NCBI RefSeq assembly: GCF_000429025.1
Contig: NZ_AUBB01000010.1
Location: 186,001 to 250,000 of the forward strand
Reading direction: 5' to 3'
Length of the DNA: 64,000 bases
Source: Actinospineispora spinosispora DSM 44797
GTDB taxonomy: Bacteria > Actinomycetota > Actinomycetes > Mycobacteriales > Pseudonocardiaceae
This document shows, piece after piece, positions 10,237 through 18,098 of the stretch. The position numbers were made by a program, and so were the translations under genes. The notes below the pieces were generated by a model. It was not told where the DNA came from. It saw only the letters and a program-made list of their open reading frames with translations, and ran no database searches. How positions within the stretch are numbered: position 1 is the first letter of the stretch; the number at the start of each line of letters is the position of its first letter.

Positions 10237-10266
10237 GACGCCACTATGACGTCATTCATGACATCA
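10235..10266 (-). promoter_or_regulatory. Triple ATGACGTCA-type direct repeat, likely operator
   Basis: Three near-identical 9-mers, ATGACGCCA (10235-10243), ATGACGTCA (10246-10254) and ATGACATCA (10258-10266), are spaced 11 and 12 bases apart. The first overlaps the start codon of the ribbon-helix-helix gene. One helical turn of spacing suits tandem RHH dimers and suggests autoregulation. Confidence 0.65.
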
Positions 10267-10346
10267 CGCAACTAAATCTTGACGTCGCCGTGCTGTCACC
10301 ACGGCGTCTCGCAGGCCTGTCGGCGCGGCGCCGTTAGGCTTCGGAC

Positions 10347-11099
10347 ATGCCCGAGACGGTGCCCCTCAAGGTGCAGCTCATCGCCAAGACCGAGTTCCTG
10401 CCTCCGGACGACATCGAGTGGGAGACCGACGCGGACGGCGGTCAGGCACTGGCCGAGTTCGCCGGCCGGGCCTGCTACCAGTCCTGGAAGAAGCCGAACC
10501 CGGCGACCGCCACGAACGCCGGCTACCTGCGCCACATCCTGGAGGTCGGCCACCTGTCGGTGCTGGAGCACGGCACGGTCACCTTCTACCTGACCGGGGT
10601 GTCCCGCTCGTTCACCCACGAGCTGATTCGCCACCGGCACTTCTCGTACTCACAACTGTCCCAACGGTATGTCCCGGGCAAGGGTTCCGCCGTCGTCGAG
10701 CCTGAGGTCATTGCGGCCGAACCCGAGCTGCACGCGGCGTTCGTCGAAGCCGCCGAAGCAGCGCAGAAGGCGTACGACGCGCTGCTCAGCGGGCTGGAAC
10801 AGCGCTTCGCGGACGTGCCCAACGCGACCCTTCGGCGCAAGCAGGCCCGGCAGGCGGCGCGCGCCGTCATGCCGAACGCGACCGAGACGAAGATCGTCGT
10901 CACCGGGAACTACCGGGCCTGGCGGCACTTCATCGCGATGCGCGCCACCGAGCACGCCGACGTCGAGATCCGCGAAGTGGCCATCGAGTGCCTGCGCCAG
11001 CTCCAGGACGCCGTGCCGAACGTGTTCGCCGACTTCGAGATCGGCACCCTCGAGGACGGCAGCGAGATCGCGTCCAGCCCGCTGGTCACCGAGGGCTGA
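10347..11099 (+). CDS. thyX: FAD-dependent thymidylate synthase
   Basis: The RHRX7S motif that defines ThyX is present as R95-H96-R97 through S105 ([11 protein letters not shown]), and the conserved substrate-binding region follows ([17 protein letters not shown], as [13 protein letters not shown]). The enzyme makes dTMP from dUMP using methylenetetrahydrofolate, NADPH and FAD, unlike ThyA. The 250-residue length is normal. The gene lies where thyX lies in mycobacteria, between dapB and rnj. The start ATG is the first in frame after the regulator's divergent promoter region and gives a family-like N-terminus. The next gene follows after 16 bases, so co-transcription is likely. Confidence 0.97.
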   Translation: MPETVPLKVQLIAKTEFLPPDDIEWETDADGGQALAEFAGRACYQSWKKPNPATATNAGYLRHILEVGHLSVLEHGTVTFYLTGVSRSFTHELIRHRHFSYSQLSQRYVPGKGSAVVEPEVIAAEPELHAAFVEAAEAAQKAYDALLSGLEQRFADVPNATLRRKQARQAARAVMPNATETKIVVTGNYRAWRHFIAMRATEHADVEIREVAIECLRQLQDAVPNVFADFEIGTLEDGSEIASSPLVTEG

Positions 11100-11115
11100 G
11101 GGCATACTGATCACC

Positions 11116-11751
11116 ATGAGAGTCGTCCCTGGCGAACGCACGGCCATGTGTGACCTGCTCGACCAGCTCGGACCGGAGGCTCCGACGGTGCTGCCCGGGT
11201 GGCGCGCCAAGGAGTTGCTCGCGCATCTGCTGGTGCGGGAGCGTCAGCCACTGGCCGCGCCGGGCATTCTGGTGTCCGCGCTGTCCCGGTTCGCCGACTC
11301 CGCGATGAGCTCCTACGACAACACGCCCTGGAGCGAGCAGGTCGAGCTGCTGCGCTCGGGCCCGCCGCTGTGGTCGCCGTTCTGGCCCCCGTTCGTCGAC
11401 GAGCGCGTCAACCTCACCGAGTTCGTGGTGCACAACGCCGACCTCGCCCGCGCCCAGCCGGACTGGACGGTCCCCGCGTCGACTCCGGAACGCGACGAGA
11501 AGCTCTGGTCCTGGCTGCGCCTGTCCGCCCGGATCTTCTACAAGAAGAGCCCGGTAGGGGTGGTGCTGCACCACCCGACCCGGGAGCGCGGCGCGGACAT
11601 CCAGGCCAAGGCCGGCACTCCGGTGGTCACTGTGACCGGCGAACCCGCCGAACTGGTCCTGCACGCCTTCGGTCGGGACGTGGCCAAGGTGGACCTGGCC
11701 GGTGCCCCCGCCGACGTCGCGGCCCTGACCGCAACCCCGCGCGGCATCTGA
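11116..11751 (+). CDS. TIGR03085-type (DinB/maleylpyruvate isomerase-like) protein
   Basis: The 211-residue product resembles the actinobacterial TIGR03085 family: an opening MRVVPGERTAMCDLLDQLGP, the segment LLAHLLVRE holding a His of the DinB-like four-helix metal site, then FVVHNADLARAQP with the second His, and a C-terminal mixed domain ending with GEPAELVLHAFGR. Mycothiol-dependent maleylpyruvate isomerase is the characterised cousin, but no catalytic role is shown for this branch. The ATG chosen lies 16 bases after thyX. The final base of the stop codon is the first base of the next palindromic hairpin. Confidence 0.8.
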   Translation: MRVVPGERTAMCDLLDQLGPEAPTVLPGWRAKELLAHLLVRERQPLAAPGILVSALSRFADSAMSSYDNTPWSEQVELLRSGPPLWSPFWPPFVDERVNLTEFVVHNADLARAQPDWTVPASTPERDEKLWSWLRLSARIFYKKSPVGVVLHHPTRERGADIQAKAGTPVVTVTGEPAELVLHAFGRDVAKVDLAGAPADVAALTATPRGI

Positions 11752-11800
11752 CCTCGTGAGTGTTGAGTATGGCTATAGCCATACTCAACACTCACGAGGT
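11751..11800 (+). terminator. TGAGTG-family hairpin between convergent genes
   Basis: Perfect 23-bp arms (11751-11773, 11778-11800) start ACCTCGTGAGTGTTGAG and close on TATA. It lies between the thyX-linked gene and the XRE regulator, which converge, so it can terminate both. There is no T-run. Confidence 0.85.
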
Positions 11801-11874
11801 GAAGTGGCCTGTTCGGGGGCTGGTCATGGTCGCGCGAACCGACCTGCTGAGGTCGGGTTAGCGCGAGGTCTGCA

Positions 11875-12726
11875 TCAATATCGCTCGGCTATCCGTCGGA
11901 TCAAGGCCGCAGACTCCTCGGGCGGTAGGGCCAAGGACTGCAGGTGATCGAACCTGGTTCTTGCCTTGGTGACTATGGCTTCCCGCTCAGTGTGCATCGA
12001 GCCGAGTGGATGCTCGACATAAGCCACGTCGGGCTCTCCCGCGTCGTCGAAGCTCAGCACGCTGAATGAGCCATTCTGGCCAGGGTGGGAGCCAAGACTC
12101 GTTGGCAGAACCTGCAGAGTCACGTTGCCAAGAACGGCTTTTTCGATCAAGTGTTCTAGTTGAGCGACCATGATCTCGGAGTTGCCTGCAGGGCGATGGA
12201 GGGCGACCTCGTCGACGATGCTGACTAGTCGGAGTGGGTCCGTCGCGGACGTCAGCCTTTTCTGCCGGATCATCCTGATCCGGACGTCGCGTTTCACTTG
12301 TTCCGGACTGAGCTGTCTGATCGACCTTTGGAAGCCTGCGCGGGCGTACTCATGTGTTTGGAGTAGGCCGGGCACTATGGCCAGGCTGTAGCAGCGCACC
12401 AGACTGGCATCCGCTTCAAGCGGTAGGTACCCCTTCTCTGGCAGACCATAGGCCCGCCACCAGCCGCCCACCACAGACGCCTCGAGCATGGCGAAGTACT
12501 CGGGCCATCGATCCGCGGTGACGCCGTAGATGTCGAGCAGGCTCTTGAGCTCGTGATGGGTGATCCGGTTCTCGCAGTTTTCGATCCGACTGAGCTTGCT
12601 GTCGGAGAAGTACATTCGCTTGCTGACTTCATCCAACGACATCATGTTCTGCTCGCGCAACGCCTTGAGTCGTCGCGCCAACCGTCGCTGAACCCCCCTT
12701 GCCCTCGTCCCCATGCCGCAGAGCAT
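11875..12726 (-). CDS. XRE family regulator with DUF5753 C-terminal domain
   Basis: Residues about 15-70 form an XRE helix-turn-helix (LKALREQNMMSLDEVSKRM then SDSKLSRIENCENRI). From residue 85 the DUF5753 domain follows, with IVPGLLQTHEYARA near residue 115 and LQVLPTSLGSHPGQNGSFSVL near residue 205. This pair is common in actinomycetes, usually beside small partner genes, and is annotated in databases as Scr1-type antitoxin-like or developmental regulators. A second in-frame ATG four codons in is an alternative start. A 70-residue Cys-containing gene is divergently placed 73 bases upstream and is the likely partner. Confidence 0.88.
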   Translation of the reverse strand: MLCGMGTRARGVQRRLARRLKALREQNMMSLDEVSKRMYFSDSKLSRIENCENRITHHELKSLLDIYGVTADRWPEYFAMLEASVVGGWWRAYGLPEKGYLPLEADASLVRCYSLAIVPGLLQTHEYARAGFQRSIRQLSPEQVKRDVRIRMIRQKRLTSATDPLRLVSIVDEVALHRPAGNSEIMVAQLEHLIEKAVLGNVTLQVLPTSLGSHPGQNGSFSVLSFDDAGEPDVAYVEHPLGSMHTEREAIVTKARTRFDHLQSLALPPEESAALIRRIAERY

Positions 12727-12799
12727 GGCAGTTGGGACAGGCGTCGTGGGATCCCGCGGCGGCCTCCCTCGCTACCCCTCTCAATCGCACTGTCGAAAC

Positions 12800-13012
12800 A
12801 TGATCAAAAAACCAGCGGATCACTCGCTCGAAGAGACGGCCCGGATCCTGCGGCAGTGGCCGGATGTGTGTCGAGCGCTGATCGAAATTCACGTGCCGGG
12901 GCCGGACGGGCGCTGCCTCGGCTGCTTCTCTCAAGTTCACGGGGCGCCGAAGTGGCGGTGCGCGCTGCGGCTGGTGGCCGATCTGGCCATCGCGCCGGGC
13001 GTTGTCAAATAG
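12800..13012 (+). CDS. Small CxxC-containing protein beside the XRE-DUF5753 gene
   Basis: This predicted 70-residue protein reads MIKKPADHSLEETARIL and includes VPGPDGRCLGC, a CxxC pair, with two further cysteines (DVCRAL and WRCAL). Four cysteines in 70 residues suggest a metal or redox site, but no named family is recognised. It is divergent from the XRE-DUF5753 gene, the usual position for the partner of such regulators. Start choice is uncertain: there is no clear ribosome site, and an upstream in-frame ATG at 12713 overlaps the regulator's start. I favour the inner ATG. It is probably real because the Cys-rich core has a protein-like composition. Confidence 0.5.
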   Translation: MIKKPADHSLEETARILRQWPDVCRALIEIHVPGPDGRCLGCFSQVHGAPKWRCALRLVADLAIAPGVVK

Positions 13013-13212
13013 CACAACGCGGCCGGGGGATGGGGTTTCGGCGGGTTGGCGGTAGCATGGGCAACGATACGCGCCCTCAGCCGACCTGACGGCGCTGTGT
13101 GTGTCTGCCCGGACGCCCCGACGTCCGGGGGCACACCCTCACCATGTCGCAGCGGATAGTCGCGCGCGACCATGACCCGGCCGCGGATCGCGGCCACGAA
13201 AGTTGTTGCCCT

Positions 13213-14979
13213 GTGAGTCGTTCTTCCCAGTCCAACCGTAGATCCTCGCGCCCTCAGCGGGAACGCGAGCGCGATCGTCCGGCCGAACCCGGCCCGACCG
13301 CCGAGCTGCCGATCACCCAGCCGCCCGCCCTCGTGGACGGCGGCCTGCGGATCGTCGCGCTCGGTGGCATCGGCGAGATCGGTCGCAACATGACCGTGTT
13401 CGAGTACGCGGGCAAGCTGCTCATCGTCGACTGCGGTGTGCTCTTCCCGGCCGAGGACTCGCCCGGCGTGGACCTGATCCTGCCCGACTTCCGTGCTATC
13501 GAGAACCGTCTCGACGATGTCGAGGCGCTCGTGCTGACGCATGGCCACGAGGACCACATCGGTGCGATCCCGTTCCTGCTGCGGCAGCGTCCGGACATCC
13601 CGATCGTCGGTTCCAAGTTCACCCTCGCCCTGGTCGCGGCCAAGTGCAAGGAACATCGGCTGACCCCGCACTTGCGTGAGGTGCGGGAAGGCCAGCACAC
13701 CAAGCACGGCGAGTTCGAGTGTGAGTTCTTCGCGGTCAACCACTCGATCCCGGACGCGCTGGCCGTCGCCATCCGCACCCCGGCGGGCGTCGTGCTGCAC
13801 ACCGGTGACATCAAGCTCGACCAGCTGCCGCTCGACGGCAGGCTGACCGACCTCGCCGGTTTCTCGCGCCTCGGCGACGAGGGCGTCGACCTGTTCCTGG
13901 TCGACTCGACCAACGCCGACGTGCCCGGGTTCGTGATCTCCGAGCGGGAGATCGGGCCGGTGCTGGAGGGCGTCTTCGACAACTCGCCCGCCCGGATCAT
14001 CCTGGCCTGCTTCGCCAGCCACGTGCACCGTGTCCAGCAGGTTCTCGACGTCGCCGCCGAGCGTGGCCGCAAGGTCTGCCTGGTCGGGCGATCGATGCTG
14101 CGCAACATGGGGCTCGCCGCCGACATGGGGCTGCTCCGCGTGCCGGAAGGGCTGCTCGTCGACATCGACGAGGCCATGCTGCTGCCGGACAACGAGCTGG
14201 TGATGGTCTCGACCGGTTCGCAGGGCGAGCCGCTGTCCGGGCTGTCCCGCATGGCGCGTGGCGAGCACCGCCAGGTGCGCATCCAGCCCGCCGACACGAT
14301 CATCCTCGCGTCGTCGCTGATCCCGGGCAACGAGACCGCCGTGTTCGGCGTGATCAACGGGCTCACCCGCCTCGGCGCGAAGGTCGTGCACCAGGGCACC
14401 GCGAAGGTGCACGTGTCCGGTCACTCGCCCGCGGGTGAGCTGCTGTTCCTGTACAACGCGGTGCGCCCGAGCAACGTCATGCCGGTGCACGGCGAATGGC
14501 GCCACCTGCGCGCCAACGCCGCGCTCGCGGTGAAGACCGGGGTGCCCGAAGAGTCCGTCGTGATCGCCGAGGACGGCGTGGTCGTCGACCTGGTCGACGG
14601 CAAGGCCAGCATCGCCGGCCGGGTCGAGGTCGGCCGCGTCTACGTCGACGGGTCCTCCGTCGGCGACATCGGCGACTCGACCCTGAGTGACCGTCTGGTG
14701 CTCGGTGAGGGTGGCTTCATCAGCATCACGATCGCGGTCGAGGCCGCGACCGGCCGCGCGGTCACGGCGCCGACGGTGTCCGGGCGCGGGTTCTCCGACG
14801 ACCCGAAGGCACTGGACGCGGTGATCCCGCTGATCGAGGCGGAGCTGTCCCGTACCGAGGTCGAGGGCATCAGCGACACGCACCGCATCGCGCAGAGCGT
14901 GCGCCGCGTCGTCGGCCGCTGGGTGTCCGACACCTACCGCCGCCGTCCGATGATCGTCCCCACGGTCATCGCTCTCTAG
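13213..14979 (+). CDS. rnj: Ribonuclease J
   Basis: The metallo-beta-lactamase motif HGHEDH appears with the preceding VEALVLTHG, followed by beta-CASP landmarks (STNADVPGF, SGHSPAGELLFLYN, PVHGEWRH). With LRIVALGGIGEIGRNM near the start, these identify RNase J, a two-metal 5'-to-3' exo- and endoribonuclease acting in mRNA and rRNA processing. The 588-residue form assumes a GTG at 13213, giving VSRSSQSNRRSS and a basic tail longer than the mycobacterial protein; an ATG at 13144 is possible but adds unconserved residues. It lies as in mycobacteria between thyX and ftsK. A perfect hairpin follows the stop by ten bases. Confidence 0.95.
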   Translation: MSRSSQSNRRSSRPQRERERDRPAEPGPTAELPITQPPALVDGGLRIVALGGIGEIGRNMTVFEYAGKLLIVDCGVLFPAEDSPGVDLILPDFRAIENRLDDVEALVLTHGHEDHIGAIPFLLRQRPDIPIVGSKFTLALVAAKCKEHRLTPHLREVREGQHTKHGEFECEFFAVNHSIPDALAVAIRTPAGVVLHTGDIKLDQLPLDGRLTDLAGFSRLGDEGVDLFLVDSTNADVPGFVISEREIGPVLEGVFDNSPARIILACFASHVHRVQQVLDVAAERGRKVCLVGRSMLRNMGLAADMGLLRVPEGLLVDIDEAMLLPDNELVMVSTGSQGEPLSGLSRMARGEHRQVRIQPADTIILASSLIPGNETAVFGVINGLTRLGAKVVHQGTAKVHVSGHSPAGELLFLYNAVRPSNVMPVHGEWRHLRANAALAVKTGVPEESVVIAEDGVVVDLVDGKASIAGRVEVGRVYVDGSSVGDIGDSTLSDRLVLGEGGFISITIAVEAATGRAVTAPTVSGRGFSDDPKALDAVIPLIEAELSRTEVEGISDTHRIAQSVRRVVGRWVSDTYRRRPMIVPTVIAL

Positions 14980-14989
14980 CTGCTCAGAG

Positions 14990-15035
14990 ACCGTGAGTGC
15001 CGCGGCCGCCGATAGGCGGCCGCGGCACTCACGGT
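14990..15035 (+). terminator. TGAGTG-family hairpin after rnj
   Basis: Perfect 21-bp arms (14990-15010, 15015-15035) start ACCGTGAGTGCCGCGG and close on GATA, ten bases after the rnj stop. There is no T-run. The next gene is co-directional. Confidence 0.85.
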
Positions 15036-15055
15036 TCGTGGCTACCATCGTTGGT

Positions 15056-15343
15056 ATGCGGTGGATGGGTGCTGCGTTGGCGCTCGTCCTCGTCATGCTC
15101 GCCGCACCGCACGCCGACGGCTCTGTCGTGGTGCTCGGCGCCGCGATCGCCACGATGCTGGCCGCCGCGTGGATGTTGCGATCCTCGGCCGGACGGACCG
15201 CGGTGGTCGAGGTCGGCCCGCCCGACCGGCCCTCGCGTGACGAACGGTGCCTGCGTGGGTCCTTCCGCAGACAAAGCAGCCCGGACACACCTGGACGCCC
15301 CAGGCTCCCTCGAGCGCCTGGTCGGGGACACCGGCCGGCCTAG
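15056..15343 (+). CDS. DUF6412-like small membrane protein
   Basis: The 95-residue product has two hydrophobic helices (about residues 3-19 and 26-41) and a polar tail ending CLRGSFRRQSSPDTPGRP, then PRAPG. This resembles the small family DUF6412, which I recall lying directly before YidC-like genes in Pseudonocardiales. The helices suggest a membrane anchor with a cytoplasmic tail. Its role is unknown; linkage to YidC suggests a part in membrane-protein insertion. The ATG is chosen because it begins the hydrophobic segment right after the rnj hairpin. The family name is from memory of motif and context. Confidence 0.68.
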   Translation: MRWMGAALALVLVMLAAPHADGSVVVLGAAIATMLAAAWMLRSSAGRTAVVEVGPPDRPSRDERCLRGSFRRQSSPDTPGRPRLPRAPGRGHRPA

Positions 15344-15420
15344 CTCTCCCCAGCCGGCCAGACGAAGCCCGTTCTTCGTGTGCGCGTCTACGCGCCCCGG
15401 CCTTTCGAGGTGTCCTCGGC

Positions 15421-16272
15421 ATGCTCAACTTCGTGTACTACCCCGTGTCGTTCATCCTGTGGTGCTGGCACCAGGTGTTCGGCCTCGTCCTCGACCACAA
15501 CAGCCTGATCGCCTGGGCACTGGCGATCGTGTTCCTCGTCCTCACGCTGCGCGCGGTCATGCTGCGCCCGACGATCGCCCAGACGCGCTCGATGCGGCGC
15601 ATGCAGAAGATCGCGCCGCAGGTCGCAGCGTTGAAGACGAAGTACGCCCGCGACCGGGACCGTCAGCTGCGGGAGACCCAGGCGCTGCACAAGGAGCACG
15701 GCGTCAATCCGCTCACCGGCTGCCTGCCGATGCTCGTGCAGATTCCGGTGTTCATCGGGCTCAATCACGTCCTGCGGAACTTCACCCAGTACCCGGACCG
15801 CCCCAACTACTACTTCAGCGCGATCGACGTGCAGTCCTACCTGCAGGCGACGGTGTTCGGCGCGCACCTCGGCGATGCGTTGTTCAACACCGGTCTGCTG
15901 TCGGCGCACCCGGTGACCTGGATGTGGAGCATCGCGCCGCTCGTGATCCCGCTGCTGCTCGTGTCGGCGGCCGCGATGCACCTCACCGCCCGTGTCACCA
16001 CGGCGGCGTCGAACGACAATTCACAGGCCGCCATGATGAGCACGCTCAGCCTGTGGGTCTTCCCGATCGGGATGCTCGCGGCCGGTGCGCTGTTGCCGGT
16101 CGGGCTGCTGATCTACGTGGTGAGCGGCAACATCTGGACACTGGCACAGCAGCGGCTGGTGTTCGCCGTACTGGATCGAGAAGAATCCGCTGCCGGCGAT
16201 GTCAAAGCCGGGTCCTCGGCTACGACCCATCCCCGACGGTCCCGGAGAGGGGCCGAGGCCACGAGGAGATGA
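15421..16272 (+). CDS. yidC: YidC/Oxa1 family membrane insertase
   Basis: The protein opens MLNFVYYPVSFILWCWH and carries the cytoplasmic coiled hairpin (MRRMQKIAPQVAALKTKYA), the motif GCLPMLVQIPVFIGL, and about five membrane helices, the standard Oxa1/YidC core. At 283 residues it is the short Gram-positive form. YidC inserts small membrane proteins alone or with SecYEG. This copy lies away from any rpmH-rnpA locus, so it is probably a second paralogue. It is preceded by the DUF6412-like gene with which it likely forms a unit, and the YCII gene begins two bases after its stop. Confidence 0.93.
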   Translation: MLNFVYYPVSFILWCWHQVFGLVLDHNSLIAWALAIVFLVLTLRAVMLRPTIAQTRSMRRMQKIAPQVAALKTKYARDRDRQLRETQALHKEHGVNPLTGCLPMLVQIPVFIGLNHVLRNFTQYPDRPNYYFSAIDVQSYLQATVFGAHLGDALFNTGLLSAHPVTWMWSIAPLVIPLLLVSAAAMHLTARVTTAASNDNSQAAMMSTLSLWVFPIGMLAAGALLPVGLLIYVVSGNIWTLAQQRLVFAVLDREESAAGDVKAGSSATTHPRRSRRGAEATRR

Positions 16273-16273
16273 C

Positions 16274-16642
16274 ATGAAGTTCCTGTTGATCATGCACAAC
16301 AACCCGGCCGTGCTCGGCGCGCTGACCCAGGAGGAGATGAGCGCGGTCGGGGAGGGGCACGGAGCGTTCATCAAGGTCGTCCGGGAGTCGGGAGAGCTGA
16401 TCGTCACCCAGGCGCTGGCGGACCCGTCGAACAGTGCGGTGGTACGGGTGCGAGGCGGCGCTCCGGTGGTGACCGACGGGCCTTACCTCGAGGCCAAGGA
16501 ATTCCTCGGTGGCTACTATCTGCTCGATTGCGCGAGCAAGGAGCGCGCCTGCGAGCTGGCCGCGATGATCCCCGACGCCTCCATCGAGGGTATGGGTGTC
16601 GAGGTCCGGCCGGTGATGTTCGAGGCCGGAATGGAGATGTAG
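16274..16642 (+). CDS. DGPF/YCII domain protein, partner of the sigma factor
   Basis: The 122-residue product contains TDGPYLEAKEFLGGYYLLD, the DGPF-type (YCII-related) signature. DGPF proteins sit next to ECF42 sigma factors across actinobacteria, and the next gene here is one. Their biochemical role is not settled; the fold is a ferredoxin-like dimer. The ATG has CGAGGAGAT a few bases upstream. It follows yidC by one base but probably belongs functionally with the sigma gene, whose predicted start lies five bases past this stop. Confidence 0.9.
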   Translation: MKFLLIMHNNPAVLGALTQEEMSAVGEGHGAFIKVVRESGELIVTQALADPSNSAVVRVRGGAPVVTDGPYLEAKEFLGGYYLLDCASKERACELAAMIPDASIEGMGVEVRPVMFEAGMEM

Positions 16643-16646
16643 CCGC

Positions 16647-17891
16647 ATAGACGAGCGAAGCCGCACGATCGAGGACCTGCTGCGTGAGATCACGCCGCAG
16701 GTCCTCGGTGTCCTCATGCGGCGCTACGGGCAGTTCGACTCGTGTGAGGACGCCGTCCAGGAAGCATTGCTGGCGGCGACCGTGCAATGGCCCGACACGG
16801 GGACTCCGGACAATCCGCGGGGCTGGATGATCACCGTGGCGGCCAATAAGATGGTCGATCACATTCGCAGTGAGAATGCTCGGCGACGTCGTGAGGAAAA
16901 CCTCGCGCTGGAGGCTGGAGCCGACGAGTACGTCGGCCGGAAACCGGGGGAGGACTACACCCCGGACCGGGACGACACCCTGACCCTGCTGTTCCTGTGC
17001 TGCCATCCCAGCCTGACCCCGGCTTCGCAGGTCGCGCTCACGTTGCGCGCGGTCGGCGGTCTCACCACCGGGCAGATCGCCAGTGCGTTCCTGGTGCCGG
17101 AAGCGACGATGGGGCCGAGGATCAGTCGGGCCAAGAAGACCATCAAAGCGGCGGGCGCGGCCTTCGTCATGCCTCCTGAGCAGGAACGGGACGAGCGGCT
17201 GTCCGTGGTGCTCCACGTCCTGTACCTGATCTTCAACGAGGGTTACACCGCGAGTCACGGCGAGCAGCTGCACCGCCACGAGCTGGCGGCCGAGGCCATC
17301 CGACTGACCCGCGCGGTGCACCGGCTGCTTCCCGGGGACGGCGAGGTCGCCGGGCTGCTCGCACTGATGCTGCTCACCGATGCCCGGCGACCGGCGCGGA
17401 CCGATTCGCGCGGGGGGCTCGTTCCGCTGGCCGAACAGGACCGCACGAAATGGGAACCCGAGCCCATTGCCGAAGGCTCGGAGTTGATCGCGGACGCGAT
17501 GGCGAGATTTCCCTTGGGGCCTTATCAGCTGCAGGCGGCAATCGCGGCGGTGCACGTCGAGGCATCATGCGCCGACGAGACCGATTGGGCGCAGATCGAG
17601 ATTCTCTACCGAATTCTCGAACGCCGCTGGCCCAATCCGATGGTGACGCTCAACCGCGCGATCGCGGTCGCCATGACACAAGGCCCTCGGATCGGTCTGG
17701 AACTGTTGGACACCGTCGGAGCGGACCGTCGAATGACGGACCACCACCGGCTGGCCGCGGTACGGGCGCACCTTCTCGAAATGGCCGGCGACCTGCCGGC
17801 CGCCCGGGCCGCGTACGAGCTCGCTGCCCGCCGCACCGCCAGCATCCCGGAGCAGCGCTACCTCACCGCCCGAGCAGCCCGCCTCACCTGA
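16647..17891 (+). CDS. ECF42-type RNA polymerase sigma factor with C-terminal TPR-like domain
   Basis: Region sigma2 (QFDSCEDAVQEALLAATVQW, then NPRGWMITVAANK) and sigma4 (GLTTGQIASAFLVPEATMGPRISRA) are clear, followed by about 230 helical residues with LYLIFNEGY and RILERRWPNPMVTLNRAIAVA. This is the ECF42 layout, where the C-terminal extension is needed for activity. The conserved N-terminus (RTIEDLLREITPQVLG) lies upstream of the first ATG at 16716, and no ATG, GTG or TTG exists in frame between the stop at 16614-16616 and that ATG. The listed start is an ATA ten bases after GGAG, giving 414 residues, a normal length; it may instead be a mutated start. Confidence 0.85.
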   Translation: MDERSRTIEDLLREITPQVLGVLMRRYGQFDSCEDAVQEALLAATVQWPDTGTPDNPRGWMITVAANKMVDHIRSENARRRREENLALEAGADEYVGRKPGEDYTPDRDDTLTLLFLCCHPSLTPASQVALTLRAVGGLTTGQIASAFLVPEATMGPRISRAKKTIKAAGAAFVMPPEQERDERLSVVLHVLYLIFNEGYTASHGEQLHRHELAAEAIRLTRAVHRLLPGDGEVAGLLALMLLTDARRPARTDSRGGLVPLAEQDRTKWEPEPIAEGSELIADAMARFPLGPYQLQAAIAAVHVEASCADETDWAQIEILYRILERRWPNPMVTLNRAIAVAMTQGPRIGLELLDTVGADRRMTDHHRLAAVRAHLLEMAGDLPAARAAYELAARRTASIPEQRYLTARAARLT

Positions 17892-18025
17892 CACCCACAA
17901 CCACCCCCCGTCGCCACCCGCCGTGTGGGGCGTGGGGTTGGGGCGGTGGTGCGAGTGCTTCCGTTGCGCAAATGTGATGGTTGATCGGTTCAGAACGGCT
18001 GTTGCCGAGGCGGTTGCGGAAGTAC

Positions 18026-18040
18026 GTTGTGCGCCACAAC
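18026..18040 (+). promoter_or_regulatory. 15-nt palindrome, likely operator of the sugar operon
   Basis: GTTGTGCGCCACAAC is a perfect palindrome (six-base arms around CGC) lying 58 bases before the xylF start. Palindromes of this size are typical targets of ROK repressors, and the ROK regulator is the last gene of this operon. Confidence 0.55.
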
Positions 18041-18098
18041 ATATTCGACGACGGCCCACAGGAGCGCCGTCGCCGAGGCACAGCGGAGGGAACTACTC

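Noticed and set aside
12937..15288. A 783-codon minus-strand frame spanning rnj and its flanks
   Set aside because: It runs across the rnj terminator hairpin and the DUF6412-like gene, has no motifs, and is opposite well-supported genes.
16716..17891. ATG at 16716 as the sigma-factor start
   Set aside because: It would remove conserved sigma2 residues coded just upstream; the length would be short for ECF42.
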